Of a stretch of DNA of 64,000 nt, positions 22,602 to 34,500 are shown piece by piece. Positions within the stretch are counted from its first letter, which is position 1, and every line of letters begins with the position of its first letter. The DNA lies in the NCBI RefSeq assembly GCF_905171765.1, contig NC_053392.1:498338556-498402555 (forward strand). The letters are read 5' to 3'. The notes under the pieces were generated by a model that had not been told where the DNA came from, made no database searches, and saw only the letters and a list, made by a program, of their open reading frames with translations. Position numbers and translations under genes: made by a program. This DNA is from Bufo bufo. Its lineage: Eukaryota; Chordata; Amphibia; Anura; Bufonidae.

Positions 22602-22859
22602 CTTTAGCAAGAAACGCTGTCTATTCACTGACAGCAAGCAGGAATGTAAAAAGTCCACAAAACCACACTCCAATGTGGCGATTTTCTTCCTCTTGGTAGC
22701 GCAACACTGCACAGCGCTTTTTGGAGGTTTTAGGTACACTTTGGGTAGATTTTTCAGTCCACAAAGTCCACTTTAAATAAACAGGCAATTTGTCACTTTG
22801 GTCACAGGGCAACTGTATAAGGCACAAAGTTCACGCTTCTTGCACTAGAAAGCGTGCGT

Positions 22860-22877
22860 ATCCTGTTCGTGACGCCA
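22860..22877 (-). promoter_or_regulatory. Primer-binding-site-like 18-mer
   Basis: TGGCGTCACGAACAGGAT begins nine bases after the 5' LTR. A leading TGG pairs with the CCA end of a tRNA, as in most LTR elements. The tRNA was not identified. Confidence 0.65.
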
Positions 22878-22886
22878 AAAGAGAGG

Positions 22887-23793
22887 TGCAGCGTACTCAA
22901 GTTGTGTGTAATAGGTGTTTCTGGGTGATGTAGTGCAATATACACTAACCTGGTACGGCTGACTCTCTGCAAGGGCAGGTGATGGTATATAACTGTTCGT
23001 GACGCCAGTGCCAATTAGACGGTGGCACGCCGTTTGCGGATAGCAGGAATAAATTGAGGAACACGTGGTATTAAAACAGAACTCCAACTTTAGTAGTTTT
23101 CATGCAGAGACAATATTGGAATCGCAGTTCCTTGGCATACAGTCGATTTTGCAATACGGTTGATGCAGGCAATTACAGATTTAGCAAGGTGATTACAGAG
23201 TGTTGAACACAGGACTTGCAGTACAGGAGCTTGCACTCTATTTCTGTCTGATCCTGGAATATAGCAATTCTTCACCAAGGCCCAATAACCTAGTTCTGGC
23301 TTTATATCCTTGGCTATAGCTTTAGAAAGTACCTCCTCTGTTATTTTTAGTACCTCTTGCTTCTCTGCAGTTTGCCTCGGTCTCTCTCAGCTGCTTCCTC
23401 AGGCTCTTTAGCTAAGATATTCCTGTTTCTGCATATGGGAATTCAGGAGGGAATCTTCTCCTGGACAGCAGGCTTCAGGCCTGGACTTGTCTCTGACATT
23501 GTCTAATCTCCAACTGTAGATTACAGACACTAGACTCCGTCTGTCTTCTACTTGCCTGACTGGGCCTTATATAAACTAGGGCTCCCTAGCTCCCTCTAAT
23601 GACTAGAAGCTGGAATGACACCCCTAGCAGGCCTGTACATGCAAGTTTCATAGTAACAGGGAAACACACAGCATTGCATTACATGACATTTTATAAAACT
23701 GACATATACCAACTTCTCCATAACTAAGGAGGGACGACAGCACACCAAGTGACACTTTGGTAGTGACGGGTATTACAGTCCCCGTACACTACA
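22887..23793 (-). repeat. 5' LTR of the cold-shock element
   Basis: 907 bp, same ends as its partner. It would drive the minus-strand transcript. It carries the box TTTATATAAGG at about 23567-23577 and the internal primer-site copy at 22993-23007. Confidence 0.95.
23567..23577 (-). promoter_or_regulatory. TATA box in the 5' LTR
   Basis: TTTATATAAGG on the minus strand, about 220 bases into the LTR. A TATATAAG core is a standard TATA box. It is the best promoter candidate for the element's RNA. Confidence 0.5.
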
Positions 23794-23797
23794 CAAG

Positions 23798-24345
23798 TGC
23801 CAGAGTGTCAACGCCAGGTAATTGAGTGCAGAGGAAACCAAAGGGAGAGTGAGTTATCCTTGCCCATAACTAAGCCTGTGCCTGTAAGCTTGTTACCCCA
23901 CATGAGTCAAGTAAACACCAGTTTCCTTAAGTTACAACACGTGTCCGCCTGATTCCTTTCGCCGTCCTAGAGTGGGGAACCATGTTTTCTGTAAGGGTAT
24001 AGAGACACGGTCAGGTTTCTGCATGCAATTTTGGAGGCCAAAATCAGGAGTTAATCATAACAGGAGAGAAAGCATAAAGGGCAGATGCTACTTCTCCTCA
24101 TTTCTTTAGGTCTGGCTCCTTTGTAAAGTATCTGAGTCTGAACTGAGTTGTTTGTGGAACAGCATGCTGCAAAATAAAAATAACAAACAAAAATACTTAC
24201 CTCCACGCCTCTGTCAGCGATGTAGTGCAAGACACAGGCTTCTTCCGGTTGGTGTCCTGATCTGTTTGCTGAAACATTGTTGACTGCTATGGCAGTCCTG
24301 CGGCATGTAACCCTTAAGGGACGCACACTGCTGGTTGAGAAACAC
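23798..24345. other. Unassigned flank of the LTR insertion
   Basis: It continues 19212-19307 across the LTR element (pre-insertion site AAGGAGACAAGTGCCAGAG). No gene recognised. Confidence 0.4.
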
Positions 24346-24348
24346 TAA

Positions 24349-25303
24349 GGCCCCTTTCACACGGGCGAGATTTCCACGCGGGTGCAATGCGTGAGGTGAA
24401 CGCATTGCACCCGCACTAAATCCGGACCCATTCATTTCTATGGGGATGTACACATGAGCGGCGATTTTCAGGCATCACTTGTACGTTGCGTGAAAATCAC
24501 GGCATGCTCCTCTTTGTGCGTTTTCCACGCAATGCAGGCCCCATAAAAGTGAATGGGTCTGCATGAAAATCGCAAGCATCCGCAAGCAAGTGCGGATGAG
24601 GTGCGATTTTCACGCACGGTTGCTAGGAGACGATCGGGATGGGGACCCGATCATTATTATTTTCCCTTATAACATGGTTATAAGGGAAAATAATAGCATT
24701 CTTAATACAGAATGCATAGTACAATAGGGCTGGAGGGGTTAAAAAAAATAATAATAATTTAACTCACCTTAATCCACTTGCTCGCGCAGACCGGCTTCTC
24801 TTCTGCCTTCTTCTTTGCTGTGCACAGGAAAAGGACCTGTGGTGACGTCACTGCGGTCATCACATGGTCCGTCACATGATCCATCACCATGGTGACGGAC
24901 CATGTGATGAGCGCAGTGACGTCATCAAAGGTCCTATTCCTCAAAGAAGAAGACAGAAGAGAAGCCGGGCTGCGCGAGCAAGTGGATTAAGGTGAGTTCA
25001 ATTATTTTTTTATTAACTCCTCCAGCCCTATTGTGCTATGCATTCTGTATTAAGAATGCTATTATTTTCCCTTATAACCATGTTATAAAGGGAAAATAAT
25101 ACAATCTATACTACACCTAACCCAAACCCGAACTTCTGTGAAGAAGTCCGGGTTCGGGTCTGGATACCAAACATGACGATTTTCTCACGCGCGTGCAAAA
25201 TGCATTACAATGTTTTGCACTCGCGCGGAAAAAACATGCATTTTCCTGCAACGCACCCGCATCTTATCCGGGCCAAAAACATGACGCCCGTGTGAAAGAG
25301 GCC
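24349..25303. mobile_element. CCTTTCACACGGGCG foldback MITE, 955 bp
   Basis: TAA flanks both sides (24346 and 25304). Ends are GGCCCCTTTCACACGGGCG and CGCCCGTGTGAAAGAGGCC. Long internal arms repeat TTAATCCACTTGCTCGCGC against GCGCGAGCAAGTGGATTAA, with TGACGTCA-type sites on both sides of the centre. PIF/Harbinger-type by its 3-bp TWA target; no transposase. Confidence 0.85.
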
Positions 25304-25306
25304 TAA

Positions 25307-26020
25307 TCTAACCTATAATAATTTGAGTACTGTAAATGTCAAGCTTATTGTTCCACTGTGAAAAAGTGTGAATTAAAGTTGAACTGTTTGAATGCAATTT
25401 AGCTTGCAATTGTATTGACTTAAGATGGGCTAGAGATGAGCAAATCAATTCTAAACAAATTTGATTTGTTAAGAGTTTCACAATAATTCTACTGCCAATC
25501 AAATCCATCAAATTTGTACAGTTCATAAATGTTTTATAGGCTTATTGCCAGCACCTCCAGCACCTGCAGCATAAATTCTGTTGCAAACACCATGCCATTG
25601 TCACTTTTATCTAAAAAAAAATGGTTTCCGTTTTGCTACTGTGTATAGTTAAGCACTTCAGAGCATTTCGGTGAATGGGAAGTATAATTACGCCTCTTTT
25701 AATTCTTGAAAAAAATACTTAAATTTTACTCCGTGTGTTTGTAGCAGGGCACTTTGTTACTTCGAGAATTTTTTTTTTCACTTTAGCTACCTTTTGTCAT
25801 TGGGCATTCCAGTTTCGATCAAAGCATTGTATTGTGTCAATATACCATGCAGTTTTAGTGAACACATTGTGCTGCAATAATATAGCAGTTTCATTCCATG
25901 CATTCTATTATCTCAAGATACAGATGTAACAGGGGTAACACATACACTCTTAACTCAAATTTCTTAACTCATCGCATTATCTTGAAACAAAAACCATTGA
26001 AAAGCAATTGCTTAACACAT
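25307..26020. other. AT-rich unassigned stretch
   Basis: No coding evidence. The phrase 'accatgcagttttagtgaac' near 25843 recurs near 26850, so a degenerate repeat was split by the MITE at 26024. Confidence 0.45.
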
Positions 26021-26023
26021 TAA

Positions 26024-26790
26024 GGGCTCTTTCACACTTGCGTTATTGTCTTCCGGCATAGAGTTCCGTCGTCGGGACTCTATGCCGGAAGAATACTGAT
26101 CAGGATTATCCTAATGCATTCTGAATGGAGAGTAATCCGTTCAGGATGCATCAGGATGTCTTCAGTTCCGGTACGGAACGTTTTTTGGCCGGAGAAAATA
26201 CCGCAGCATGCTGCGCTTTTTGCTCCGGCCAAAAATCCTGAAGACTTGCCGCAAGGCCGGATCCGGGATCAATGCCCATTGAAAGGCATTGATCCGGATC
26301 CGGCCTTAAGCTAAACGTCGTTTCGGCGCATTGCCGGACCCGACGTTTAGCTTTTTCTGAATAGTTACCATGGCTGCCGGGACGCTAAAGTCCTGACAGC
26401 CATGGTAAGTGTAGCGGGGAGCAGGGGAGCAGCATACTTACCGTCCGTGCGGCTCCCCGGGCGCTCCAGAGTGACGTCAGGGCGCCCCAAGCGCATGGAT
26501 CACGTGATCACATGGATCACGTCATCCATGCGCATGGGGCGCTCTGACGTCATTCTGGAGCGCCCGGGGAGCCGCACGGACTGTAAGTATACTGCTCCCC
26601 CGCTCCCCGCTCCTACTATGGCAACCAGGACTTTAATAGCGTCCTGGGTGCCATAGTAACACTGAAAGCATTTGGAAGACGGTTCCGTCTTCAAATGCTT
26701 TCAGTACACTTGCGTTGTTACGGATCCGGCAGGCACCTCCGGCAACGGAAGTGCATGCCGGATCCCAACAACGCAAGTGTGAAAGAGGCC
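26024..26790. mobile_element. CTTTCACACTTGCGTT foldback MITE, copy 2, inverted
   Basis: Inverse orientation of the 18466 copy. Ends are GGGCTCTTTCACACTTGCG and CGCAAGTGTGAAAGAGGCC, with TAA/TTA flanks. The internal palindrome centres near 26510, with GCGCATGGATCACGTGATC at the centre and TGACGTCA-type sites in both arms. Confidence 0.85.
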
Positions 26791-26793
26791 TTA

Positions 26794-27868
26794 GTTGCAT
26801 TTAGTTTAGATGTCTCATAAAGCATGTGTGTTAACCCTGCTACATCCGTACCATGCAGTTTTAGTGAACGCACTATACTCAATAACTGCATTAATATACC
26901 AGTTTTAGTAATGCATTTTATTGTATTAATATACAAGTTTCCTTCAACACATTGCATTCCCATTATAAATTGTCAATACTGTTGTGGAAATTTTATTAGG
27001 ATGTGTATTTAATATATTGTGTATTGCCATCATGTCTCTCAGTGTCAGGGTAAACCATTGGAGTGGATATCTTCCTGTGTATGTCCTGTCACAGCTGTTG
27101 GGCGCAGGGGTCTCCATCACAAATGGTCCATGTGCTAAGCACTGGGCTGTGGGCCGGGGGAGATAGATGTGTTCAGCAGAGCAGTGTTTTGTTGGCTGAT
27201 GTATAGACGCCGGCTAGGGCCCCCGCGCAAGACGCGGATTTATTGGCTTGGCGTGGATGCATTTGTTAAGAGAACAATATATGAAAGGAACGTGCGTTTG
27301 TTGTCTGTAGTGCGCCTGATCAGCCGCTGGAGATAATGACGTTGTCCTGTAAATAAACATGCATGAGGATCAAAGTAACTTTATCTGGCATAGATCACTG
27401 AGCAAGGCTGGATAAAGTTCGCTCCAGTGGTTATTGCATACATATGTTTGTTGGCTGGGTTATTCTAAATGATGGTGTCTTGTCTTCCCATGTCATCACT
27501 TCCTGTATGTCATCACTTCCTGCATTCTTGTTATGGGCCAGCCCCTTTTACACCTTTTGTGAGTAAATAAAAGAAACAGACTGGGCAGGGGGGAAAGGGG
27601 GTTGCTCAGCAGAACTTAACATGAAAACACCTTTGACTGACTGCGGTTGAGATTTTTATCTTTCTTTACACAAAGCCTGATGAGAGCGGATTTCTAATAT
27701 TAATATTTCTACAACAGATAATATTTCTACATCAATACCAGTGTGCAGTTTGCTTTAGAAGGGGAGGGATATTTAATTCCACCTCTGTACATTATAGACA
27801 AAACTTGCAATTTTGCTAGTACCATTTAATAATCTGTGTACCAAACCCTTGGCTCTTTATGTAAATGC
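26794..27868. other. Unassigned non-coding stretch
   Basis: No gene recognised. It includes 'gtcatcacttcctg' doubled near 27494-27522. It may be intronic or intergenic unique sequence. Confidence 0.4.
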
Positions 27869-28629
27869 CTTATCATTAGTGATGAACGAACATCGGCCGG
27901 GGCGATTCGCAAACGTGTGTTCGCGATCAAATGTTCGCGAACCACGCGTTTGCAGCAGGCCCCATTCACTTTAATGGCAGGCGAACCTGAAAAACCTTCA
28001 GGTCATATTTGCAGCCAGCAAACACTTACTAGAAGTACACAAATAGTCCCACAACATGGACAGTGATATACCAGAGGGGGATCATTGGCAAAAATTGCCA
28101 CAAAAAATATGTATTTTAATCAGGGGCCATTTTTATGCATCTTAAAGGGAAACTCTCAAAAATGTGCCCTGCTGGAGCATAGAAAAATTATATTTCCTAT
28201 CGGTTTGATGTATGCAAATGTGCAGCACTCCACGTTTTTGTATGCTGCAGAGTCCATTAAAAAAATGCATACGTTAACGTACATTTTTTTTCTACCATGG
28301 AACTGTATGTTGAACGGACGCCACTGTACGGCATCAGTCTGAGCATCTGCTAACGCATACATTTTTGTTATGCATTAAATGGATGGCAAAAATAGGATGT
28401 GAACCCAGCCCTAGTGTCAGAATAAGCACCAGTATACAGCGGAGCAGCGTGGCAAAGAGGGGAGGCTGCCATGTACTGACAGAGTGCTACCTGGTCCTGG
28501 TGGTCAGGGATGAGGACTGTGTTTCCCAAGGATCATATTCTACTGGGAAATACACGGCACAGTATAATACACTAGAATCTATATAATATAAAGATATTAG
28601 CCCTACCCCCAAATAATAATACCTACAGG

Positions 28630-28850
28630 CCCCAAAAATTATGCAATAGTCATTCACCTGACAGCAAAGAACTTTGGATTCTGTGGCTGAAGGTACATTA
28701 GGCAGTCACAGGATAAAAATGTAACTGTCGGCCAGTATAGGCCCCAAAAATTTGCCAATAGGCATTCACCTGACAGCAAAGAACTTTGGATTCTGTGACT
28801 GGAGGTACATTAGGCGGTCACAGGATAAAAAAATTAATGTAGGCCAGTAC
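28630..28850. repeat. Two-copy 110-bp tandem duplication inside the hAT
   Basis: The block containing 'cattcacctgacagcaaagaactttggattctgtg' with 'ggtacattaggc.gtcacaggata' occurs twice, 3' of the transposase. Confidence 0.85.
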
Positions 28851-28944
28851 AAATACATGTCAAATACATAAAATTGGATTTAAAACATAGCTAATGAAAT
28901 CCCCCCTCTTGAATAAACCCCAAATGATAATAGGTGAAATTAAA

Positions 28945-31732
28945 TTATACGTGGTCATCACAGGTGTTGAATTCCCCCGAGATCCATGCCTCATTCATTT
29001 TTTGAAATGTGAGGTAGTCCACACTGTCGTGAGCTAGGCGAGTGCGCTTATCAGTCACGATCCCCCCTGCTGCACTGAACGTCCTTTCGGACAGGACACT
29101 TGACATGTGATAAGCCAAGAGTTCCATGGAAAATTGTGCCAGCTCTGGCCACAGGTCAAGCCTGCACACCCAGTAGTCAAGGGGTTCCTCGCTTCTGAGA
29201 GCGTCCACATCGGCCGTTAACCTGATGTAGCCAGACACCTATCAGTCTAGGTGTTCCCTGAGGCTGGATCTGGAGGGCGGCTGTCGATGAGTTGGCTGCA
29301 AGAATGATCTCATATCCGAAGTGACCAACACATCTCCAAACTGCCCTCTTTTTGCAGTCGCTGTAGGATTGGTACCCGCACCCGTTTCGCTGTGGGTGGG
29401 AATTCCTTTGCCAGCGCCCGCAACAGCAGAATGCAGCATCTCTCACAGCAAGGCCTGGAAATGCTGCATTCTGCCAGCCTCTGTGATGCTGGTAACATGT
29501 CCGCCATTTTGTGTTTGTACCTGGGTTCTAAGTACGTTGCCACCGAGTACAGGTCCTTGACCTTTATGATTTTTATACGGGGGTCCCTCTTCAAACACTG
29601 GAGCATGAATGCCCCCATTTGCACTAAATTGGACCCGTTGGAGTGCTCTGGCTCCTGCTCATCGCCCAGGAGAATGTCGTCCTTGGTCTCCTCCCCCCAG
29701 CCACGGACAACACCAGGGATCCCAGAAAAGTTTAAAGCATGCTCTTCTTGCTTCTCCTCCTCCCCCCAACCACCATCCTCCTCTGACTCCTCTTCAGACT
29801 CCTGCTGACTTGTCCCCCTAGGAATTCATTCAGCATTGCAACTTCCTCATCTTCCAGCTCCTGCTATTCGACGGCTTGATCAATGACACGACGCAATGCG
29901 TGCTCCAGAAAGAAGGTATAAGGTACGATGTCACTGATGGCGCCCTGGTGGCGACTAACCAGTTTGGTGATCTCATCAAATGGCCGCAGAAGTCTGCATG
30001 TGTTGCGCATGAGCAGCCACTGGCGCGGTAAAAGAAAAACAAGCTTCCCAAAACCTGTCCGCAGAGTTCGTACAGGTAGTCGTTAACGGCACGTTTCTGC
30101 TGGAGCAGCCTATCAAGCATATATAAGGTGGAGTTCCAGTGCGTCGGCAGTCACAAATCAGACGTCTGACGGGCAAGTCGTGTCGCCGCTGCACGTCAGC
30201 AACGCAATTCATGGCCGTGTAAGAACTTCTAAAATGGCCAGAGATTTTCATGGCTTGCTGCAAGACGTACTGGACCACGGGGTATTTGGCAACGAATCAC
30301 TGCACGACTAAGTTCAGGATGTGTGCCATGCACGGTACGTGTGTCATTTTGCCCTGTTTCAGCACGCTCAGCAGATTGGCACCGTTGTCGCACACCACTT
30401 TACAAACTGTCAAATTAAGCGGGGTTAGCCACTGATCGGCCTGTGACCGTAGAGCTGAAAGGAGTGCAGGACTGGTGTGGCTCTTGGCTTCCAGGCACAA
30501 CAGCCGCAGCACAGCATGGCAACATCTCACCTGACACTTCAAATAGGTTTTGGGGAGCTTGGGGGGTGCAGCAGAAGAGGTGGTAGCAGTGGAAAAGGAG
30601 GAGTCAGCACAGCCTAGGAGGAGAAGAAGAAGAGGCAGGCCTGCATGCAATCTGTGGCGGTAACACCAAATCCACATGGGTGCCATGGGTTACATGCTTG
30701 ACGGCCGTCAGAAGGTTCACCCAGTGGGCAGTAAAAGTTATGTACCTTCCATACACTTGTTTGCTAGACCATGTGTCTGTGGTCAGATGTATCTTGGCCC
30801 CGACACTGTGTGCCAGAGATATAATAACTTGCCGCTGAACGTGGCCATATAGTTCAGGCAGGGATGCCCTTCTGGGAGAAATATTTCCTTCTGGGGACCT
30901 TCCATTGTGGTGTGCCAGTGGCCACAAATTTTCTAAAGGCCTCTGAGTCCACCAATTTATATGGCAGTAGTTGGCAGGCTAGCAGTTTTGACAAGCCAGC
31001 GGTCAGCTGTTGGGCAAGAGGATTATCCAGCGTCATCATTTTTTTGCGCTCAAACTTTTGGGCCACGGAAGCCTGCCTTGTGCCAGATGAACGCGATGAC
31101 GGCACGGTGGAAGGTGGAGTGGAGGACAAATGGGAGGAGAGAGGAGAAGGAGAAGAGGCAGGACGTGGAGCGCCGGGAGGGTGGCTTTGGGGGTTCTGAC
31201 GGCGTTGCTCCCACTGAGCTCGATGATGGGAGGCAAGGTGCCTACTTAAGACAGTCGTCCCAAGGTGAGTGTTGGGCTTACCCCAACTTATGCGTTGACA
31301 GCAGATGGCAACACTATTGTCAGCAGCTGACACGTTTAAAAAAGCCCACACTGCGGAGCCATGTGCCGGCGTTGTGGGAGCGCAAGATGTGACCGTGCAT
31401 GGTGGATGGCTCGCTCCAGATATATTTTCAGTCTGCTTTTTGCCTCCTGTGCACTGCGAGTTCTGCCTACTTCTCCTCCTTCTCCTCCCTACCTTCTGCT
31501 CCGTCTCTCCCTCTGAACTCCCCTCCTCTTCCTCTCTTGTGGGCACCCACGTGACATCCATCGACACGTCATCATCGTAACCTTCACCACCACTGACATT
31601 AGAGATCTCGGAGTAGGCAGCAACAGCGGGGACCACCCTCCTTAGGCTGATCTGGGTACTGTCATCAGACAGCTGGGTGGCGGCCGTTGCTACCCTACTC
31701 TTCCTCATCCGATGCCAAGAATGGCTGCGCAT
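28945..31732 (-). pseudogene. hAT (ZBED-type) transposase, broken
   Basis: The protein would bind the element's ends and move it. Starting at ATG 31732, an acidic leader precedes a BED zinc finger (SAVWAFLNV..., AICCQRISWGK, HLGTTVLSRHLASHH). The catalytic region follows in pieces: KIHLTTDTWSSKQ near 30800, CDNGANLLSVLK near 30370 with PCMAHILNLVVQ, and the C-terminal dimerisation domain SSVLSERTFSAAGGIV with KRTRLAHD near 29050. The reading frame shifts at least five times between 30900 and 29240 (near 30870, 30640, 30290, 29850 and 29300). The N-terminal 292 codons remain open. A full protein would be roughly 850-900 residues. Confidence 0.93.
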
Positions 31733-32094
31733 TGGTAAGGTCTGGGAATGGATGGGAAAATAATTCCTCTGACTCGAGTGGAGGGGCTATGGTAGCCGTG
31801 GTGGTGGTGTCTTTGGTGGTGCACACAGCAGAGAGTGAGGAGGGTGCAGATACAGAGGATGAGGAGGGTGCAGAAGTGGAAGGCTAAGTGAGCCACTCAA
31901 CCGACTCTGGTGCGCCCCTTTGAAGTTATTGCACGTGCCTTCTGCAACTTCCAATTTAGGCTCCGGCCTGGTGCACCTGCCCGACCCCTACTATCCCTGC
32001 GGAATGGTCTGCCTCTTCCTTTGCCTGTCATTTTCTAAATTACCCTCTGCCTAAGTCCGTAGAAAAGAGTATTTGTGGAAGAAGATATATCGCA

Positions 32095-33960
32095 GATCTT
32101 AATCAGTATTTTGTGTAAAAAGGTATATAGCAATAGCACCCCCTAATCAGTATTTTGTAGAAGAAGGTATATGGCACCCTCAATCAGTATTTGGCAGAAA
32201 CAGGTATATAGCACCCCTCAATCAGTATTTGGCGGAAACAGGTATATGGCACCCCTCAATTAGTATTTTGTGGAAGCAGGTGTATCGCAGCCCTCAATCA
32301 GTATTTAGTGGAATAAGGTATATAGCAATAGCACCCCTCAATCAGGATTTTGTGGAAGAAGGTATATAGCAACCCTCAATCAGAATTTGGCGAAAACAGG
32401 TATATGGCACCCCTCAATCAGTATTTTGTGGAGGCAGGTGTATCGCAGCCCTCAATCAGTATTTGGTGGAAGAAGGCAATAGCCATAGCACCCCTCTCAA
32501 TCAGTATTTAGTGGAAGAAGGTATATGGCACCCCTCAATCAGTATTTGGCGGAAACAGGTATATGGCACCCCTCAATAAGTATTTGGCGGAAACAGGTAT
32601 ATGGCACCCCTCAATCAGGATTTTGTGGAAGAAGGTATATAGCAACCCTCAATCAGAATTTGGCGAAAACAGGTATATGGCACCCCTCAATCAGTATTTT
32701 GTGGAGGCAGGTGTATCGCAGCCCTCAATCAGTATTTGGTGGAAGAAGGCAATAGCCATAGCACCCCTCTCAATCAGTATTTAGTGGAAGAAGGTATATG
32801 GCACCCCTCAATCAGTATTTGGCGGAAACAGGTATATGGCACCCCTCAATAAGTATTTGGCGGAAACAGGTATATGGCACCCCTCAATCAGGATTTTGTG
32901 GAAGAAGGTATATAGCAACCCTCAATCAGAATTTGGCGAAAACAGGTATATGGCACCCCTCTAAGTATTTGGCGGAAACAGGTATATGGCACCCCTCAAT
33001 CAGGATTTTGTGGAAGAAGGTATATAGCAACCCTCAATCAGAATTTGGCGAAAACAGGTATATGGCACCCCTCAATCAGTATTTTGTGGAAGCAGGTGTA
33101 TCGCAGCCCTCAATCAGTATTTAGTGGAAGAAGGTATATGGCACCCCTCAATCAGTATTTGGCGGAAACAGGTATATGGCACCCCTCAATAAGTATTTGC
33201 GGAAACAGGTATATGGCACCCCTCAATCAGTATTTTGTGGAAGCAGGTGTATCGCAGCCCTCAATCAGTATTTGGTGGAAGAAGGTATATAGCAATAGCA
33301 CCCCTCAATTAAGATTTTGTGCAAGAAGGTATATAGCACCCCTCAATCAGTATTTGGCGGAAAGTGGTATATAGCACCCCTCAATCAGTATTTAGCGGAA
33401 ACAGGTATATGGCACCCCTCAATCAGTATTTTGTGGAAGCAGGTGTATCGCAGCCCTCAATCAGTATTTTGTGATAGAAGGTATATGGCACCCCTCAATC
33501 AGTATTTGGCGGAAACAGGTATATAGCACCCCTCAATCAGTATTTGGCGGAAACAGGTATATAGCACCCCTCAATCAGTATTTTGTGGAAGCAGGTATAT
33601 TGCAGCCGTCAATCAGTATTTGGTGGAAGAAGGTATATACCAATAGCACCCCACAATCAGTATTTTGTGCTAGAAGGTATATAGCACCCCTCAATCAGTA
33701 TTTGGTGGAAACTGGTATATAGCACTCCTCAATCAGTATTTGGCGGAAACAGGTATATGGCACCCATCAATCAGTATTTTGTGGAAGCAGGTGTATCGCA
33801 GCCCTCAATCAGTATTTGGTGGAAGAAGGTATATAGCAATAGCACCCCTCAATCAGTATTTTGTTGAAGAAGGTATATGGCACTCCTTAATCAGTATATA
33901 GCACCCCTTAATTAGAATTTTGTGGAAGAAGGTATATCGCAGCCCTCAAGCTGTTTTTTG
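32095..33960. repeat. 39-bp minisatellite inside the hAT with 273-bp higher order
   Basis: About 47 units of 'cccctcaatcagtatttggcggaaacaggtatatggca' type fill 1.9 kb between the transposase start and the right terminal repeat. A distinctive unit, ATCAGGATTTTGTGG, recurs at 32341, 32614 and 32887, giving a 273-bp (7 x 39) higher-order period. Units alternate between 'ggcggaaacagg' and 'gtggaagcaggtgtatcgca' types. Plus-strand open frames across it reflect 39 being divisible by three, not a gene. Confidence 0.95.
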
Positions 33961-34500
33961 GGGGCAACAGGTATATCACACCCATTGCAATTAGTTACTC
34001 TAATAGTGTTTGTCCTTCTATCTAGCTGCAGTATCGCAGCAGGACTGCACACAACTGCTGCACAATACAAATACACTAAAATATAATGTTAGAAAGTATA
34101 TTTTAAGTATATCACACCCCTCTATATCACACCTATCGATAGCACACATATACCAGTCCCTAAAAGGACTTTTGGGGCCCTATTAGCTAGCATTTGGTGT
34201 CCCTAACTGTCCCTGCTCCAAAATGCAACCTCTCCCTACACTGGCAATACACATAATGTAAAATGGCTGCCAGATGGGGTTCTCTTATAGGGTAGGGGGT
34301 GTGTCCATGTGCTGAAACGTCTCAATTGGCTGTCCTTTCCCACCTGATGGATGTGTCATGGGTCAAAATTCGGCACTATGACAAAAAATATGGCACGTGC
34401 GAATATCGCCATATGTTCGCAAGTTCGGAGAATCGCGAACGAGCAAAGTTCGCCGCGAAACGACCGCCAAGCGAACCGCAAGGCCATCACTACTTATCAT

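Larger units (their letters stand above)
19312..23793 (-). mobile_element. Young non-autonomous LTR retroelement encoding a cold-shock-domain protein
   Basis: Two 907-bp direct repeats (19312-20218 and 22887-23793) begin TG and end CA and differ at three sites by eye. They are flanked by CAAG on both sides (19308-19311 and 23794-23797). On the minus strand a primer-binding-like site starts nine bases inside the 5' LTR and a G-rich tract precedes the 3' LTR, which fixes the orientation. The 2668-bp interior has one long intact frame and no reverse transcriptase, RNase H, integrase or protease that I can recognise in any frame. It must move, if at all, with enzymes supplied in trans. The small LTR divergence implies recent insertion. 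Confidence 0.93.
27877..34492 (-). mobile_element. hAT DNA transposon, 6616 bp, full ends
   Basis: A perfect 8-bp target duplication CTTATCAT (27869-27876 and 34493-34500) flanks TAGTGATG...CATCACTA ends. Subterminal regions hold many GTTCGC/GCGAAC strings in both directions, likely transposase-binding sites. Inside, on the minus strand, are a BED-finger hAT transposase and, upstream of it, a long minisatellite. The 8-bp duplication and domain content make the hAT assignment secure. Confidence 0.97.

Noticed and set aside
22602..22739. 46-residue upstream extension of the cold-shock protein
   Set aside because: It starts at GTG, not ATG. The first ATG in frame, with a good context, is at 22601.
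29392..29808. Ser/Pro-rich plus-strand frames near 29.5 kb and 31 kb
   Set aside because: Antisense to the hAT transposase, with no conserved domain.
32525..33722. Plus-strand frames rich in APLNQYLAETGI
   Set aside because: A 39-bp minisatellite (13 codons) stays open by periodicity; it is on the opposite strand to the hAT gene.
32095..33960. CRISPR-like spacing of repeats
   Set aside because: Units are contiguous, without unique spacers, inside a eukaryotic hAT element.
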